Source of the DNA: G942493275 sp942493275
GTDB lineage: Bacteria > Actinomycetota > Coriobacteriia > Anaerosomatales > PHET01
Assembly (NCBI GenBank): GCA_942493275.1
Contig: OW818687.1
Coordinates: 248,001-312,000, forward strand
Direction: 5' to 3'
Length of the DNA: 64,000 nucleotides
In this document: positions 8,821 through 17,553 of the stretch, one piece after another
How positions within the stretch are numbered: the stretch's first letter is position 1
How the letters are laid out: each line of letters begins with the position of its first letter
Program-made: the position numbers and the translations under genes
Notes under the pieces: generated by a model
Told to the model about the DNA's origin: nothing
What the model saw: only the letters and a program-made list of their open reading frames with translations
The model's database searches: none

Positions 8821-9137
8821 TCGCGGGTTGCCTCGGCCGAGGCATCGACAGGGTCCGCCGCGGGCGCCGCTTCGGACTTGTCGCCGAACAGCGCGGGAAT
8901 GACGCTGAAACCGTGCCGCAGGCCCAAGACGACGCCGAATGCGATACCGACCGGCATGGCGACGTAGGCCGTGTCGCCGCCGAGAGACGCGACGCCGACC
9001 GCGATCACCATGAGCACGAGCGCGAGGATGGTGAGCGTCCAGTAGGTGGCCTTGTTATGCAGGCGCTTTCCAATGGCGATGCCGATCGGATACGTCACGA
9101 CGGCCGGCAGTACGTAGACGAGAAACTCCCTCATCAC
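8817..9137 (-). CDS. Small membrane protein of unknown function
   Basis: 106 residues with three hydrophobic segments (FLVYVLPAVVTYPIGIAIG; WTLTILALVLMVIAVGVASLG; AYVAMPVGIAFGVVLGL) and a short acidic cytoplasm-like tail. I recognise no family. Its start overlaps the stop of the upstream dehydrogenase gene by four bases, so the two are translated together. ATG 9134 is an equally possible start. Confidence 0.7.
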   Translation of the reverse strand: MMREFLVYVLPAVVTYPIGIAIGKRLHNKATYWTLTILALVLMVIAVGVASLGGDTAYVAMPVGIAFGVVLGLRHGFSVIPALFGDKSEAAPAADPVDASAEATRD

Positions 9138-10054
9138 GCACCAGCCCCTGCGTCGCCTATCCCGTTCTCGGCCCGTTCGCCCGCCCCCGCATACAGCAGC
9201 CAGATGGCCTGCGTCCCAAACTCACTTCCGCCTTGCTCGGCCAGTGATTCATAGAGCCGCTTCGCCAGCGTGAGGCCGGGCAGATCGATTCCCATGCGCT
9301 CGGCCGATTCGACCGCGATACGCAGGTCCTTGATGAAGTGCTTCACGTAGAAGCCGGGCGCGAAATCGCCGGCCAGTACGCGCGGTCCGTAGTTGTCGAG
9401 CGTCCAGGTCTGCGCGCTGCCGCCGCCGAGCGTGTCGAGCACGCGTCTGCGATCCAGCCCCGACGCCTGCGCGTACGCAAGGCACTCCGCGAGACCCAGC
9501 ATCGATGCCCCGATTGCAATCTGGTTGGCCATCTTGCAGTGCTGTCCCGCGCCGGGACCGCCGTGGTGCACGACGCTCTTCCCCATCGCCGAGAACACCG
9601 GCGCCATCCGCTGATACGCGACCTCGTCCCCGCCGACCATGATGGTGAGCGCGGCGTTCCTGGCTCCGACGTCGCCTCCCGAGACCGGCGCGTCGAGCGC
9701 GGAGATGCCGCGGGCGGCCGCCGCCTCGGCGATGCGTGCCGCCAGCCCCGGCTCCGACGTCGTCATGTCCGCGAGCACCGCACCCTCGCGTGCGCGCTCC
9801 ACGATGCCGCCCTCGCCGAGGTAGACCTCCTCGACGTCGGCCGGATAGCCGACGATCGTGATCACGGCGTCGGCCTGCTCGGCCGCCTCACCGGGGGTCT
9901 CGGCCCAGCGGGCGCCGCGAGCGATGAGACCCTCGGCCTTCGCGCGGGATCGATTGTGCACAATGAGTTCGTAACCGGCGTTCATGAGGTGCCCCGCCAT
10001 CGAGGAACCCATGACCCCCGTGCCGATGAACGCCACCGTCTTGATCTCGCTCAC
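9134..10054 (-). CDS. 3-hydroxyisobutyrate dehydrogenase-family NAD(P)-dependent oxidoreductase
   Basis: A 306-residue beta-hydroxyacid dehydrogenase. The N-terminal Rossmann motif is GTGVMGSSMAGHLMNAGY. The substrate motif DAPVSGGDVGA and the catalytic-lysine motif GAGQHCKMANQ are both present and correctly spaced. The family includes 3-hydroxyisobutyrate dehydrogenase, tartronate semialdehyde reductase (GarR) and succinate semialdehyde reductases, and the substrate cannot be assigned here. It sits between a GNAT gene (four-base overlap) and a small membrane gene (four-base overlap). Confidence 0.9.
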   Translation of the reverse strand: MSEIKTVAFIGTGVMGSSMAGHLMNAGYELIVHNRSRAKAEGLIARGARWAETPGEAAEQADAVITIVGYPADVEEVYLGEGGIVERAREGAVLADMTTSEPGLAARIAEAAAARGISALDAPVSGGDVGARNAALTIMVGGDEVAYQRMAPVFSAMGKSVVHHGGPGAGQHCKMANQIAIGASMLGLAECLAYAQASGLDRRRVLDTLGGGSAQTWTLDNYGPRVLAGDFAPGFYVKHFIKDLRIAVESAERMGIDLPGLTLAKRLYESLAEQGGSEFGTQAIWLLYAGAGERAENGIGDAGAGA

Positions 10055-10893
10055 AACCCCTCCTCAACCGTTGCCCGTGGGACCACCATATCGAACTGCG
10101 TGTAGGCGACGCGAAAGCCGAGTCGCTCCATGTTGCGTTGTGAGCCCGAACCGGGCTGCGCCTCACTCACCGCGATCTTGCAACCCTCTTCGGCCGCAAC
10201 GCGAAGCCGGTGACGCTGCAGCGCCTGCTGCACGCCGCGGCGCCGGAACGCGGGCATCGTCGTGTCAGCCGATAGCCAACCGACTCCGTCGGCGACGACG
10301 AGCTCGCCGGTGCCAGCCAGCGCCCCGTTCACCCTGGCGTAGAACAGCCGCGGGCCCGGACGGTGCGCCACGATGTCGGCGAGCACCAACTGCTCCGCAG
10401 GAGGTGTGAGCGGAGCCGAGAACCCCGTCGCCACGAGCAGCGCCCAGTCGTCACGCTCGGACTCGGTCACGACCTCGTACACCTCGACGCCATCCTCCGC
10501 CGCGTCGAAGGGCTCATCGGCCGAGAGTTCGCGCACCAGCACGTTCTCGAAGCCGTCGGGCACCCACCCGCGCAGCGAGAGCGACTCGACGAGCGTGGGG
10601 TGAGCCAGCGGTACCACCAGCATGCGCGGCTGCTCTCCCCGATCGCCAAAGAAGCGCTCCACGCGCTCGACGTCGTGAACGAGCACGGGTCCCGAGAACC
10701 CCATCCCCGCCGCTTGGTTCAGCAGCGAGCCGGGGCCCACGAACACCGCGATGCCTCCGGCGGCTTCGAGCGCCTCGGCAGGACTGTTGCGCTCCAGGAT
10801 GTGCGCCGTGGTCACGAAAGCGCGCATCTCGGCGACGACGAGGGCGCTCAGTCGGGCGGCGAGCTCCGAATCGGCGAAGACGGTCATCGTCAC
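10051..10893 (-). CDS. GNAT-family N-acetyltransferase
   Basis: A 280-residue protein whose C-terminal 150 residues form a GNAT fold. TMPAFRRRGVQQALQRHR is the acetyl-CoA pyrophosphate-binding motif A (R-x-x-G-x-G/A variant), and QRNMERLGFRVAY is motif B. The N-terminal 120 residues resemble a degenerate second GNAT-like or substrate domain. The acceptor is unknown. ATG 10893 and ATG 10887 are both possible starts. Its stop overlaps the dehydrogenase start by four bases. Confidence 0.85.
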   Translation of the reverse strand: MTMTVFADSELAARLSALVVAEMRAFVTTAHILERNSPAEALEAAGGIAVFVGPGSLLNQAAGMGFSGPVLVHDVERVERFFGDRGEQPRMLVVPLAHPTLVESLSLRGWVPDGFENVLVRELSADEPFDAAEDGVEVYEVVTESERDDWALLVATGFSAPLTPPAEQLVLADIVAHRPGPRLFYARVNGALAGTGELVVADGVGWLSADTTMPAFRRRGVQQALQRHRLRVAAEEGCKIAVSEAQPGSGSQRNMERLGFRVAYTQFDMVVPRATVEEGL

Positions 10894-10906
10894 GATCCCC
10901 GACGGT

Positions 10907-11482
10907 CTACTCGGCCAGCTTGCCGAGAAGCCAGGCCATGTTCTCGCCCAGCCGGGTCATGGTGCCCATGCCCTCGGCGTCGCCCTCGACCTCGCCCTTG
11001 GCTCCGCCGTAGCCGATGTTCCAGTAGCTTGAGCCGACCGTGATCATCTCGCTGATGGTGAAGAAGTGGTTGATCGAGTCGAAGGTGTGGATCGCGCCGC
11101 CTCGGCGGACCGCCACGACCGCGGCTCCGGGCTTGCGCTCGAAGGGGTTGCCGTTGCCGCGGCCCACGTAGCCGGCGCGGTCGATGAGGGCCTTGAGCTC
11201 CGGAGTGAGATCCGCGAAGTAGGTGGGGCTGCCGAGCACGAGCGCGTCGGCCTCGAAGAGCACGCCGATCATCTCGTTGGCGTCGTCTCGGCGACCGTGG
11301 CACTGGCGGTCGGCCTTGGTGCGGCACATGCCGCACGCCGTGCATCCGCGAATGTCTTTGCCGGCCAGGTCGATGACCTCGACGTCGTGGCCGGCCTCAC
11401 GCAGCGGAGCCAGCACCGCCTCGATGAGAATCGCCGTGTTTCCACCCTTGCGCGCCGAGCCGTTGACAGCGACGACCTTCAT
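10907..11482 (-). CDS. Flavodoxin-family FMN reductase with cysteine cluster
   Basis: A 191-residue NADPH-dependent FMN-reductase/iron-sulfur flavoprotein type. VNGSARKGGNTAIL is the FMN phosphate loop. GCTACGMC followed by a fourth Cys in ADRQC (residues about 47-59) resembles the compact Cys motif of archaeal and clostridial iron-sulfur flavoproteins. GSPTYFADLTPELKALIDR is the next FMN-binding segment. It may carry a 4Fe-4S cluster and transfer electrons from ferredoxin or NAD(P)H; the partner is not evident. It lies 13 bases upstream of the GNAT gene in the same direction. Confidence 0.85.
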   Translation of the reverse strand: MKVVAVNGSARKGGNTAILIEAVLAPLREAGHDVEVIDLAGKDIRGCTACGMCRTKADRQCHGRRDDANEMIGVLFEADALVLGSPTYFADLTPELKALIDRAGYVGRGNGNPFERKPGAAVVAVRRGGAIHTFDSINHFFTISEMITVGSSYWNIGYGGAKGEVEGDAEGMGTMTRLGENMAWLLGKLAE

Positions 11483-11548
11483 GCCGAGACCTCCCGGGAG
11501 ACGAGTACGTGTACCCGCCTATTGTGCCCGAGTCGGCCGCGACCGGGG

Positions 11549-12034
11549 CTACTCCGCCGAGGGAACCTTGGCAGGAGCGAACGCCGCGTGCCAAAAGACG
11601 CGATCCGCGATGAGCAGCGCGGTACCGATGCCCAAGTACAGCGCGCCCAGGATGCCGGCGCCGATGACACCGGGGTGCACGATGGCGTTCCTGATGATGA
11701 TGCCGCCGCCCATCATGAGCCCCACAAAAGCCCACGACTTCACCGAGAAGAACCCGAAGAAGCACGCCTTTCCACGCTCGTGGATGCGGGCGACCGCCTT
11801 GGTGGCGACGCGGTCGAGGAGATAGCGGGACTTGATGACGCCGATGGCCAGCACGGCACCGAGGATCCAGGCGTGCCAGTACCGATCGGACACGTAGCTG
11901 AAACCGCGGACCATGAGAATCGACCCGCCGACCATCCATACGATGGCTGCGGCGAAGAGTTGGACCCGCACGCCTACGCGGGGGGTGAACCGGGAGAAAC
12001 GGTGTTGAGCCACCGCGGCTTCTGTTGTCGTCAT
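11549..12034 (-). CDS. Integral membrane protein, function unknown
   Basis: 161 residues with four hydrophobic segments (VQLFAAAIVWMVGGSILMV; WHAWILGAVLAIGVI; SWAFVGLMMGGGIIIRNAIV; GVIGAGILGALYLGIGTALLI). A basic loop holds YLLDRVATKAVARIHERGK. I do not recognise a family. ATG 12034 is chosen for the GAGGAC ribosome site. A longer frame exists upstream, but it lies antisense-free inside the DegV gene and has coding-like features only in the DegV frame. Confidence 0.7.
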   Translation of the reverse strand: MTTTEAAVAQHRFSRFTPRVGVRVQLFAAAIVWMVGGSILMVRGFSYVSDRYWHAWILGAVLAIGVIKSRYLLDRVATKAVARIHERGKACFFGFFSVKSWAFVGLMMGGGIIIRNAIVHPGVIGAGILGALYLGIGTALLIADRVFWHAAFAPAKVPSAE

Positions 12035-12077
12035 GTCGTCCTCGTGAGCAAGCACCCTGCCGAATGTGACCCCGCCA

Positions 12078-12938
12078 CTAGGAAAGCTCCCGTTCTGTCT
12101 CATAGACGAGCCCGACGGCCGGCCCCACGTGAAGTCCGATGACCGGACTGACCGGGACGACCTCGACCGGCGAGCCCGCGAGCGGCTCGATCTGCTCGGT
12201 AGCGAATACGCGCGCAGTGTCGGGCTCGCCGATGTAGTGCACGACAACGCGGCGCAGCCCGTGGGCAGAGATATCTTCCGAGAACGTCTTGGCCATCTCG
12301 GCGAGTGCGCGGCTCTGCGTCCGAACGCGAGCGAACGGCTGCGTCTCGCCGTCGGTGACGGTGAGGATCGGCCTGATCTGAAGCAGCATCCCCAGGAAGG
12401 CCGACGCTCCCCCGATGCGTCCGCCGCGGCGGAGGTACTCGAGGCTGTCAGGCGTGAAGATGTAGCGAGTCCTCGCCATGGTTTCCTGGGCAGCGGCCGC
12501 ACAGCGCTCGATCGTCTCGCCGGCCTGAGCGGCCGTCGCGGCCGCCAGTGCGGCGAACCCCTCCTGCATCGAGTTCGAGCCGCTGTCGAGTATCTCGATG
12601 CGCGCGCTCGGGAAGCTCTCTCGCACCATGTCCGCTGCCATGCGGGCGGTCTCGACGGTGCCGCTCATCTTCGACGAGATGAAGACGCCGAGAACGTCCG
12701 AGCCACGCTCGACCGCGCCGGTGAACGCGTCCACGAGCGACTGCACCGAAGGCTGCGACGACGTGGGCAGGCCATCCATCTTGGCCAGCCGCTTGAAGAA
12801 GGCCGAATGGTCGATGTCGACGTCGGCCTCGTGGCGCTCGCCATCGTTGACGAACAGGGTGACGGCCACCATGTCCAGACGCGCGAGATCCGCCCCCGGG
12901 ATGCTGGCCACCGAGTCCGTGATGATCTGTACAGTCAT
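12078..12938 (-). CDS. DegV-family fatty-acid-binding protein
   Basis: 286 residues. The DegV fold is marked by IITDSVASIP at the N-terminus, TSSQPSVQ, SSKMSGTVETAR and RRGGRIGGASAFLG. Family members bind a fatty acid, and some serve as the FakB subunit that presents it to the kinase FakA. No fakA is in this window. ATG 12938 follows AAAGGATC at good spacing. It is followed 43 bases later by the 161-residue membrane gene. Confidence 0.9.
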   Translation of the reverse strand: MTVQIITDSVASIPGADLARLDMVAVTLFVNDGERHEADVDIDHSAFFKRLAKMDGLPTSSQPSVQSLVDAFTGAVERGSDVLGVFISSKMSGTVETARMAADMVRESFPSARIEILDSGSNSMQEGFAALAAATAAQAGETIERCAAAAQETMARTRYIFTPDSLEYLRRGGRIGGASAFLGMLLQIRPILTVTDGETQPFARVRTQSRALAEMAKTFSEDISAHGLRRVVVHYIGEPDTARVFATEQIEPLAGSPVEVVPVSPVIGLHVGPAVGLVYETERELS

Positions 12939-13099
12939 CCAAGATCCTTTCGGCGGTTCGCCGTTCACGATACCGCATGAACTCGGGCCGGCGGCGACGG
13001 ATTCCGTGGCGGATTCACGCGGGTGGGTGCAGGCGTATTCGATGGTTGGGGAATCCTATGCATTGTTACCCACACCACCCTGACTGAAGGGAGAGGCGC

Positions 13100-14446
13100 G
13101 TGACTTCTCCACGACCTCGCCGCGTGATCGTGATGGGCGCCGCAGGGCGCGACTTCCACAACCACATGACCGCCCTCCGAGACGACCCCGCGATCGAAGT
13201 CGTCGCATTCACTGCGACGCAGATTCCCGGTATCGATTCCCGCACCTTCCCTGCCGACCTCGCCGGACCCCGCTACCCCAACGGGATCCCGATCCACCCC
13301 GAGCGCGACCTCACGCGCCTCATCGGTGAGCTCGAGGCCGACGAGGTGGTCTTCGCATACAGCGACGTCAGCCATGAGAACCTGATGCACAAAGCCTCGC
13401 TCGTCCTGTCCACGGGCGTCGACTTTCGCCTGATGGGACCGGCGGCCTCGATGGTCCGGTCAACCAAGCCGGTCATCAGCGTCTGCGCCGTCAGGACCGG
13501 TGTGGGCAAGTCCGGCATTTCGCGGAGGGTGTTCGAACGCTTCCGCGCTCACGGCCTCAAGGCGGTCGACATCCGGCATCCGATGCCGTATCGCGACCTC
13601 TCGGCGATGGCGGTCGAGCGATACGCGAGCGTGGACGACCTCGACAGGCTGGGCGTAACGATCGAGGAGCGCGAGGAGTACGAGCAGCTCATCGAGGCGG
13701 GCGCAGTCGTCATGGCGGGCGTCGACTACGAGGCGATTCTGCGCGCGGCCGAGAAGGAAGCCGACGTCATCGTGTGGGACGGCGGCAACAACGACTGGCC
13801 GTTTTACGCGAGCGACCTCGAGATCGTGGCCCTCGACCCCCACCGCCCCGGCCACGAGCGCGCCTACTACCCCGGCGAGGTCAACTTCCTGAGGGCCGAC
13901 GTGCTGGTGATCAGCAAGGTCAACACGGCCACGCCGGAGGCGGTCGACGCGCTGCGCGAGGCCGCTGCCGAGCACAACCCCAACGCCCGGGTCGTTCTCG
14001 CCGCGAGCGAGATCTCCGTGAGCGAGCCCGGCGCGTTCGCCGGCAAACGGGTGCTCGCGGTCGAGGACGGTCCCACCGTCACGCACGGTGGCATGGGCTA
14101 CGGTGCGGCCGCCATCGCCGCCGAGCGTGAAGGCGCGGCTGAACTCGTCAACGCCACCCCCTTCGCAGTGGGCTCACTCGCCGAGACGTTCGCCGCCTAC
14201 CCGCACATGGACCGCGTCCTCCCGGCCATGGGCTACTCCTCCGGGCAGCTCAAGGACCTCGAAGACACCATCAACGCGAGTGATGCCGACGTCGTCGCCA
14301 TCGGCACGCCGATCGACCTGGGCCGGCTCATCACCATCGACAAGCCCGCGGTTCGCGTGACCTACCGCGTTGTGGACGCAGGCCACCCCACCATCGATGA
14401 TGTCGTCGACGGATTCTGCCGAGACAGGGGCCTTATCGATGGATGA
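13100..14446 (+). CDS. Cyclic 2,3-diphosphoglycerate synthetase
   Basis: 448 residues, colinear with the archaeal enzyme that forms cyclic 2,3-diphosphoglycerate from 2,3-diphosphoglycerate and ATP. Visible are VIVMGAAGRDFHNH at the N-terminus, the P-loop-like segment VRTGVGKSGISR near residue 135, WDGGNNDWPFY and VEDGPTVTHGGMGYGA. Bacterial homologues are often annotated only as GTPases, so the reaction is inferred from similarity. GTG 13100 follows GGGAGAGG. It heads an overlapping run with two PH-domain proteins and carbamate kinase, an unusual partnership. Confidence 0.85.
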   Translation: MTSPRPRRVIVMGAAGRDFHNHMTALRDDPAIEVVAFTATQIPGIDSRTFPADLAGPRYPNGIPIHPERDLTRLIGELEADEVVFAYSDVSHENLMHKASLVLSTGVDFRLMGPAASMVRSTKPVISVCAVRTGVGKSGISRRVFERFRAHGLKAVDIRHPMPYRDLSAMAVERYASVDDLDRLGVTIEEREEYEQLIEAGAVVMAGVDYEAILRAAEKEADVIVWDGGNNDWPFYASDLEIVALDPHRPGHERAYYPGEVNFLRADVLVISKVNTATPEAVDALREAAAEHNPNARVVLAASEISVSEPGAFAGKRVLAVEDGPTVTHGGMGYGAAAIAAEREGAAELVNATPFAVGSLAETFAAYPHMDRVLPAMGYSSGQLKDLEDTINASDADVVAIGTPIDLGRLITIDKPAVRVTYRVVDAGHPTIDDVVDGFCRDRGLIDG

Positions 14447-14939
14447 CACTCCAACAGCTTCTCCACAGCCGAGCAACCCGCTCGATCCCAAGGTGAAAGC
14501 GGCCTGGCGGGTGCAGGCCCTGATAAGCGGGCTCATTCTGCTCGCCGCGTTCGCTGCCGGCTCGGTCGTCATGTGGTTCTTCGAATTCCCGCCGCTGCTC
14601 GCAGCGCTCCCCTTCCTGGTGGGAGTGACGTGGCTCGTTCTCGCGCTCACCGTGTTTCCTGCTATCCGCTACCGCAGGTGGCGGTGGGACGTGACCGAGC
14701 AGGAGGTCAGGCTTCGCCGCGGACTCATCGTCATCGAGCTCACCGTCATCCCCATGGTCCGCGTGCAGCACGTCGACACGAGCCAGGGACCCATCTTGAG
14801 CGCGTTCGGTCTGTCCGAGGTCCGGGTGCACACGGCCTCGGGCACACACGTCATCCCCGCGCTCGCCGACCACGACGCGGCGCAGCTCAGGGACCGGATC
14901 GCGGTTCTCGCAAGGGTGAGTGACGATGGCGGACTCTGA
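14439..14939 (+). CDS. PH-domain membrane protein (YdbS-like)
   Basis: 166 residues with two membrane segments (VQALISGLILLAAFAAGSVV; PLLAALPFLVGVTWLVLALTV) followed by a bacterial PH-like (bPH2/DUF304) domain containing RYRRWRWDVTEQEVRLRRG and VIPMVRVQHVDTSQGP. It matches the small partner of the YdbS-YdbT pairs. Start ATG 14439 overlaps the synthetase gene by eight bases. Its own 3' end overlaps the next gene. Confidence 0.85.
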   Translation: MDDTPTASPQPSNPLDPKVKAAWRVQALISGLILLAAFAAGSVVMWFFEFPPLLAALPFLVGVTWLVLALTVFPAIRYRRWRWDVTEQEVRLRRGLIVIELTVIPMVRVQHVDTSQGPILSAFGLSEVRVHTASGTHVIPALADHDAAQLRDRIAVLARVSDDGGL

Positions 14940-16491
14940 GCTGGAGCGAACGCACCCCGCGACGATCATCGTGCGCACGGTCAAGACGCTGTGGCAGCTC
15001 CTCGCGGGGCTCGTGGTCTTCTTCTTCCTCGGCCAGGCGGGCGATGGGGGCGGCGCCGCACCCGCGCTGTGGCTCGGTGCCGTCACAGTACTCATCGTCG
15101 GAGCCACACTCGCCTCATCCTGGGTGCAGTGGGCGTTCATGCGCTACGGGCTCACCGGCCACGACCTGCTGATCACGTCGGGCTGGCTCGTCAAGAAGCG
15201 CCTCTCGATCCCGCTTGCTCGCGTCCAGGGAGTCAACCTGCGGGCGGACCCGCTCATGCGTATCCTCGGCCTGGCCGAGGTGACGATCGAGACCGCCGGC
15301 GGGGGCTCAAGCAACGCCGAGGCGACCATCGGGTCCCTCAGGCTCGCCGACGCCGAGCTCCTGCGTACGGCACTCCTCCACGGACGCGAGACGGTCGCGA
15401 GCCCGGATGCCGTGGCGGCGCAACCCGCGGACGTGCTGACGCGGATGAGCGACTTCAGGGGTGCGTTCGCCGGCGCCGAGTCGTCGCGGGTCGAGCCCTC
15501 GTTCACCTTCACGCTCACACCGGCGCGCCTCGTCCTCGCTTCCGCAACCTCAAAGGGAGTGCCGATCGCGCTCGTCGCATCACTCGCGCTGGCGGCCCAG
15601 GCGGTGGAGATCTTCGGGCTCGATGTCACCGAAGACGTCGCCCAGGGGCTGCTCTCGCTCGCGCTGCCCGTGATGCTGGCGGTAATGGTCATCGGCGCGC
15701 TCGTCGTCATCGCCGTGGCGATCGTGGTCGGAGCGGTACGCGATTACGGCTTTGTGGCCCGCCGAACCGCCGACAGGATCGAGACCGAGGCCGGCCTGCT
15801 CGAGCGCCGCATGACCGGCACGCCGGTACGCCGGATCCAGGCCGTGCGCATCGAGGCCGCGCCCCTTCGCCGGCTGCTCGGCTACGTCGCCGTCCACGCC
15901 GACACGGCCGGATTCGCCGCCCAGACGCAAGACGGCCGCACATCGCTGACCGCGATCGTCCCGCTCGCGCGCAAAGATGAGCTCCGGCCGATCGTTCACG
16001 GCCTCCTGCCCGAGGCCGAGCACATGCCCGATGTCCGCCCACTCGGCGGCAGGTCTCTGCGGTTCTACCTGGTCGTCCCCACGTCGGCGGCCGTCGCACT
16101 CGCCATCGTTCTCGCGGCTGCCGGCTCGGTCCTCGATCCGGTCGCCGGGATCGCAGGCGCCGGGGGCGGGATCGCGATCGTGATCGGCGTGGTCATCACG
16201 CGATGGCTGCAGTGGAAGCACGCCGCGTACGGCTGCGACGAGCACGCACTCTCGGTTGCGTGGGGAGCGGTGGGGAGATACCAGGTACGCCTCGGACGCA
16301 GCAGGATCCAGTCTCTTTCCGTGCGGCAGAACCCCTTCCAGCGCAGGGCGGGACTTGCGACGCTCGCGGCCTCGTCGGTCGCCGGCTCCGGAGAGCGCGC
16401 GTACCGCGTGAGCCATCTCCCGCTCAGTGACGCGCACGCTATTCTGGGTTGGTACGAGCGCCCGCGCACTGCCGAGGAGCACACCTCGTGA
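14926..16491 (+). CDS. Triple PH-domain membrane protein (YdbT-like)
   Basis: 521 residues. Three bPH2 domains alternate with hydrophobic hairpins. The first domain contains MRYGLTGHDLLITSGW and RVQGVNLRADPL, the second DYGFVARRTADRIETEAGLL and RRIQAVRIEAAPLRRLL, and the third WKHAAYGCDEHALSVAWGA and SRIQSLSVRQNPFQRR. This is the YdbT architecture. B. subtilis YdbS/YdbT help protect cells against certain peptides, but the role here is unknown. ATG 14926 fits the AAGGGTGAG site better than GTG 14920. Confidence 0.85.
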   Translation: MADSELERTHPATIIVRTVKTLWQLLAGLVVFFFLGQAGDGGGAAPALWLGAVTVLIVGATLASSWVQWAFMRYGLTGHDLLITSGWLVKKRLSIPLARVQGVNLRADPLMRILGLAEVTIETAGGGSSNAEATIGSLRLADAELLRTALLHGRETVASPDAVAAQPADVLTRMSDFRGAFAGAESSRVEPSFTFTLTPARLVLASATSKGVPIALVASLALAAQAVEIFGLDVTEDVAQGLLSLALPVMLAVMVIGALVVIAVAIVVGAVRDYGFVARRTADRIETEAGLLERRMTGTPVRRIQAVRIEAAPLRRLLGYVAVHADTAGFAAQTQDGRTSLTAIVPLARKDELRPIVHGLLPEAEHMPDVRPLGGRSLRFYLVVPTSAAVALAIVLAAAGSVLDPVAGIAGAGGGIAIVIGVVITRWLQWKHAAYGCDEHALSVAWGAVGRYQVRLGRSRIQSLSVRQNPFQRRAGLATLAASSVAGSGERAYRVSHLPLSDAHAILGWYERPRTAEEHTS

Positions 16492-17438
16492 CACACACGC
16501 CCGACACGATCGTCATCGCGCTCGGCGGAAACGCCATCGCCCGAGCCGGCGACGACGGCACTCTCGCGTCGCAGTACCGGCGCGCCAACGAGGCTCTGGC
16601 CGAGGTGGCCGCCCTCGCGGCTTCGGGCTCGCGGGTGGTCCTCACCCACGGCAACGGACCCGTGGTCGGCGCGATAGTGCTGCGCGGGGAACTCGCATCC
16701 AGGGAGGTCCCGCCGACGCCGCTCTACATCGCCGGCGCGGACTCGGAGGGCGGCATCGGTCTGATGCTGCAGCAGGTTCTCGGCAACCGGCTTGCGCTGC
16801 TTGACTCGGACAGGACCGTCGTCACGCTCGTGACCCAGTCGGTCGTCGACGTGCTCGACCCGGCGTTCAACTCGCCGACCAAGCCGATCGGGCCGCACTA
16901 CGCGCACGAGGTCGCCCGCAGGCTTGCCGAGGAACGTGGATGGACCATCGCCGAGGAACCTGGCCGGGGATGGCGTCGCACCGTTGCCTCGCCCCGCCCG
17001 CTCGAGGTGGTCGAGACACCTGCGATCAGCGCGCTGCTCGACGCGGGCTGCATCCCGATCGCCGCCGGTGGCGGAGGCGTCCCGGTCGTGCGCGCCGAGG
17101 ACCGGACCCTGCGCGGAGTCGACTGCGTGATCGACAAGGACTGGGCCAGCGCGGTGTTGGCCGAGAAGCTGCCGGCGCAGACCCTCGCGATCCTCATGGA
17201 GGCCGACGCGCTCTACGCAGGCTGGGGCACGCCCGCGCAGCGGCCTATCACCGAGATGTCCGCATCAGAGGCCACCGAGCTCGCGATGTCCGGTGAGCTC
17301 GAAGCGGGCGGTATACGCCCGAAGGTCCTGGCGGCGGCCCACTTCGTCGAGCACACCGGAGGCACGGCGATCCTGTGCGCATCCGGGTCGCTGTCCGCCG
17401 CGCTCGGCGGCATCGCCGGAACTCGCATCACCCCCTGA
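16488..17438 (+). CDS. arcC: Carbamate kinase
   Basis: 316 residues. Carbamate kinase makes ATP from carbamoyl phosphate and ADP. Family motifs are IVIALGGNAIARAGD at the N-terminus, LTHGNGPVVGA, the SPTKPIGPHY segment, IAAGGGGVPVV, CVIDKDWASAVLA and GGIRPKVLAAAHFVEHTGG. The GTG start overlaps the PH-protein stop by four bases (GTGA). No arcA or arcB is adjacent, so it may serve another route such as agmatine, purine or carbamoyl-phosphate metabolism. Confidence 0.93.
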   Translation: MTHTPDTIVIALGGNAIARAGDDGTLASQYRRANEALAEVAALAASGSRVVLTHGNGPVVGAIVLRGELASREVPPTPLYIAGADSEGGIGLMLQQVLGNRLALLDSDRTVVTLVTQSVVDVLDPAFNSPTKPIGPHYAHEVARRLAEERGWTIAEEPGRGWRRTVASPRPLEVVETPAISALLDAGCIPIAAGGGGVPVVRAEDRTLRGVDCVIDKDWASAVLAEKLPAQTLAILMEADALYAGWGTPAQRPITEMSASEATELAMSGELEAGGIRPKVLAAAHFVEHTGGTAILCASGSLSAALGGIAGTRITP

Positions 17439-17448
17439 GCGCGGGCGT

Positions 17449-17464
17449 TGTGACGGATATCACA
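17449..17464 (+). promoter_or_regulatory. CRP/FNR-type palindrome (site B)
   Basis: A full TGTGA-N6-TCACA palindrome, reading GTGACGGATATCAC towards the downstream gene. It is centred about 62 bases before the predicted transcription start of the next gene, the classical class I activator position. A half-site with the same TCACA and CCG bases lies at 17506-17521. Confidence 0.7.
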
Positions 17465-17483
17465 TGAATCTCCGCGATGCGCA

Positions 17484-17512
17484 TTCACGGGCGCTCAAGC
17501 GGTGCCGATAGT
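17484..17512 (+). promoter_or_regulatory. Probable activator-dependent promoter
   Basis: TTCACG (17484-17489), 17 bases, then GATAGT (17507-17512), each four of six bases from consensus. Transcription would start near 17519, about 35 bases before the TTG start of the next gene. Confidence 0.45.
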
Positions 17513-17553
17513 TCCGTCACACAACCTTGTACGTGTGCTCGAAGGGGTCTGCG

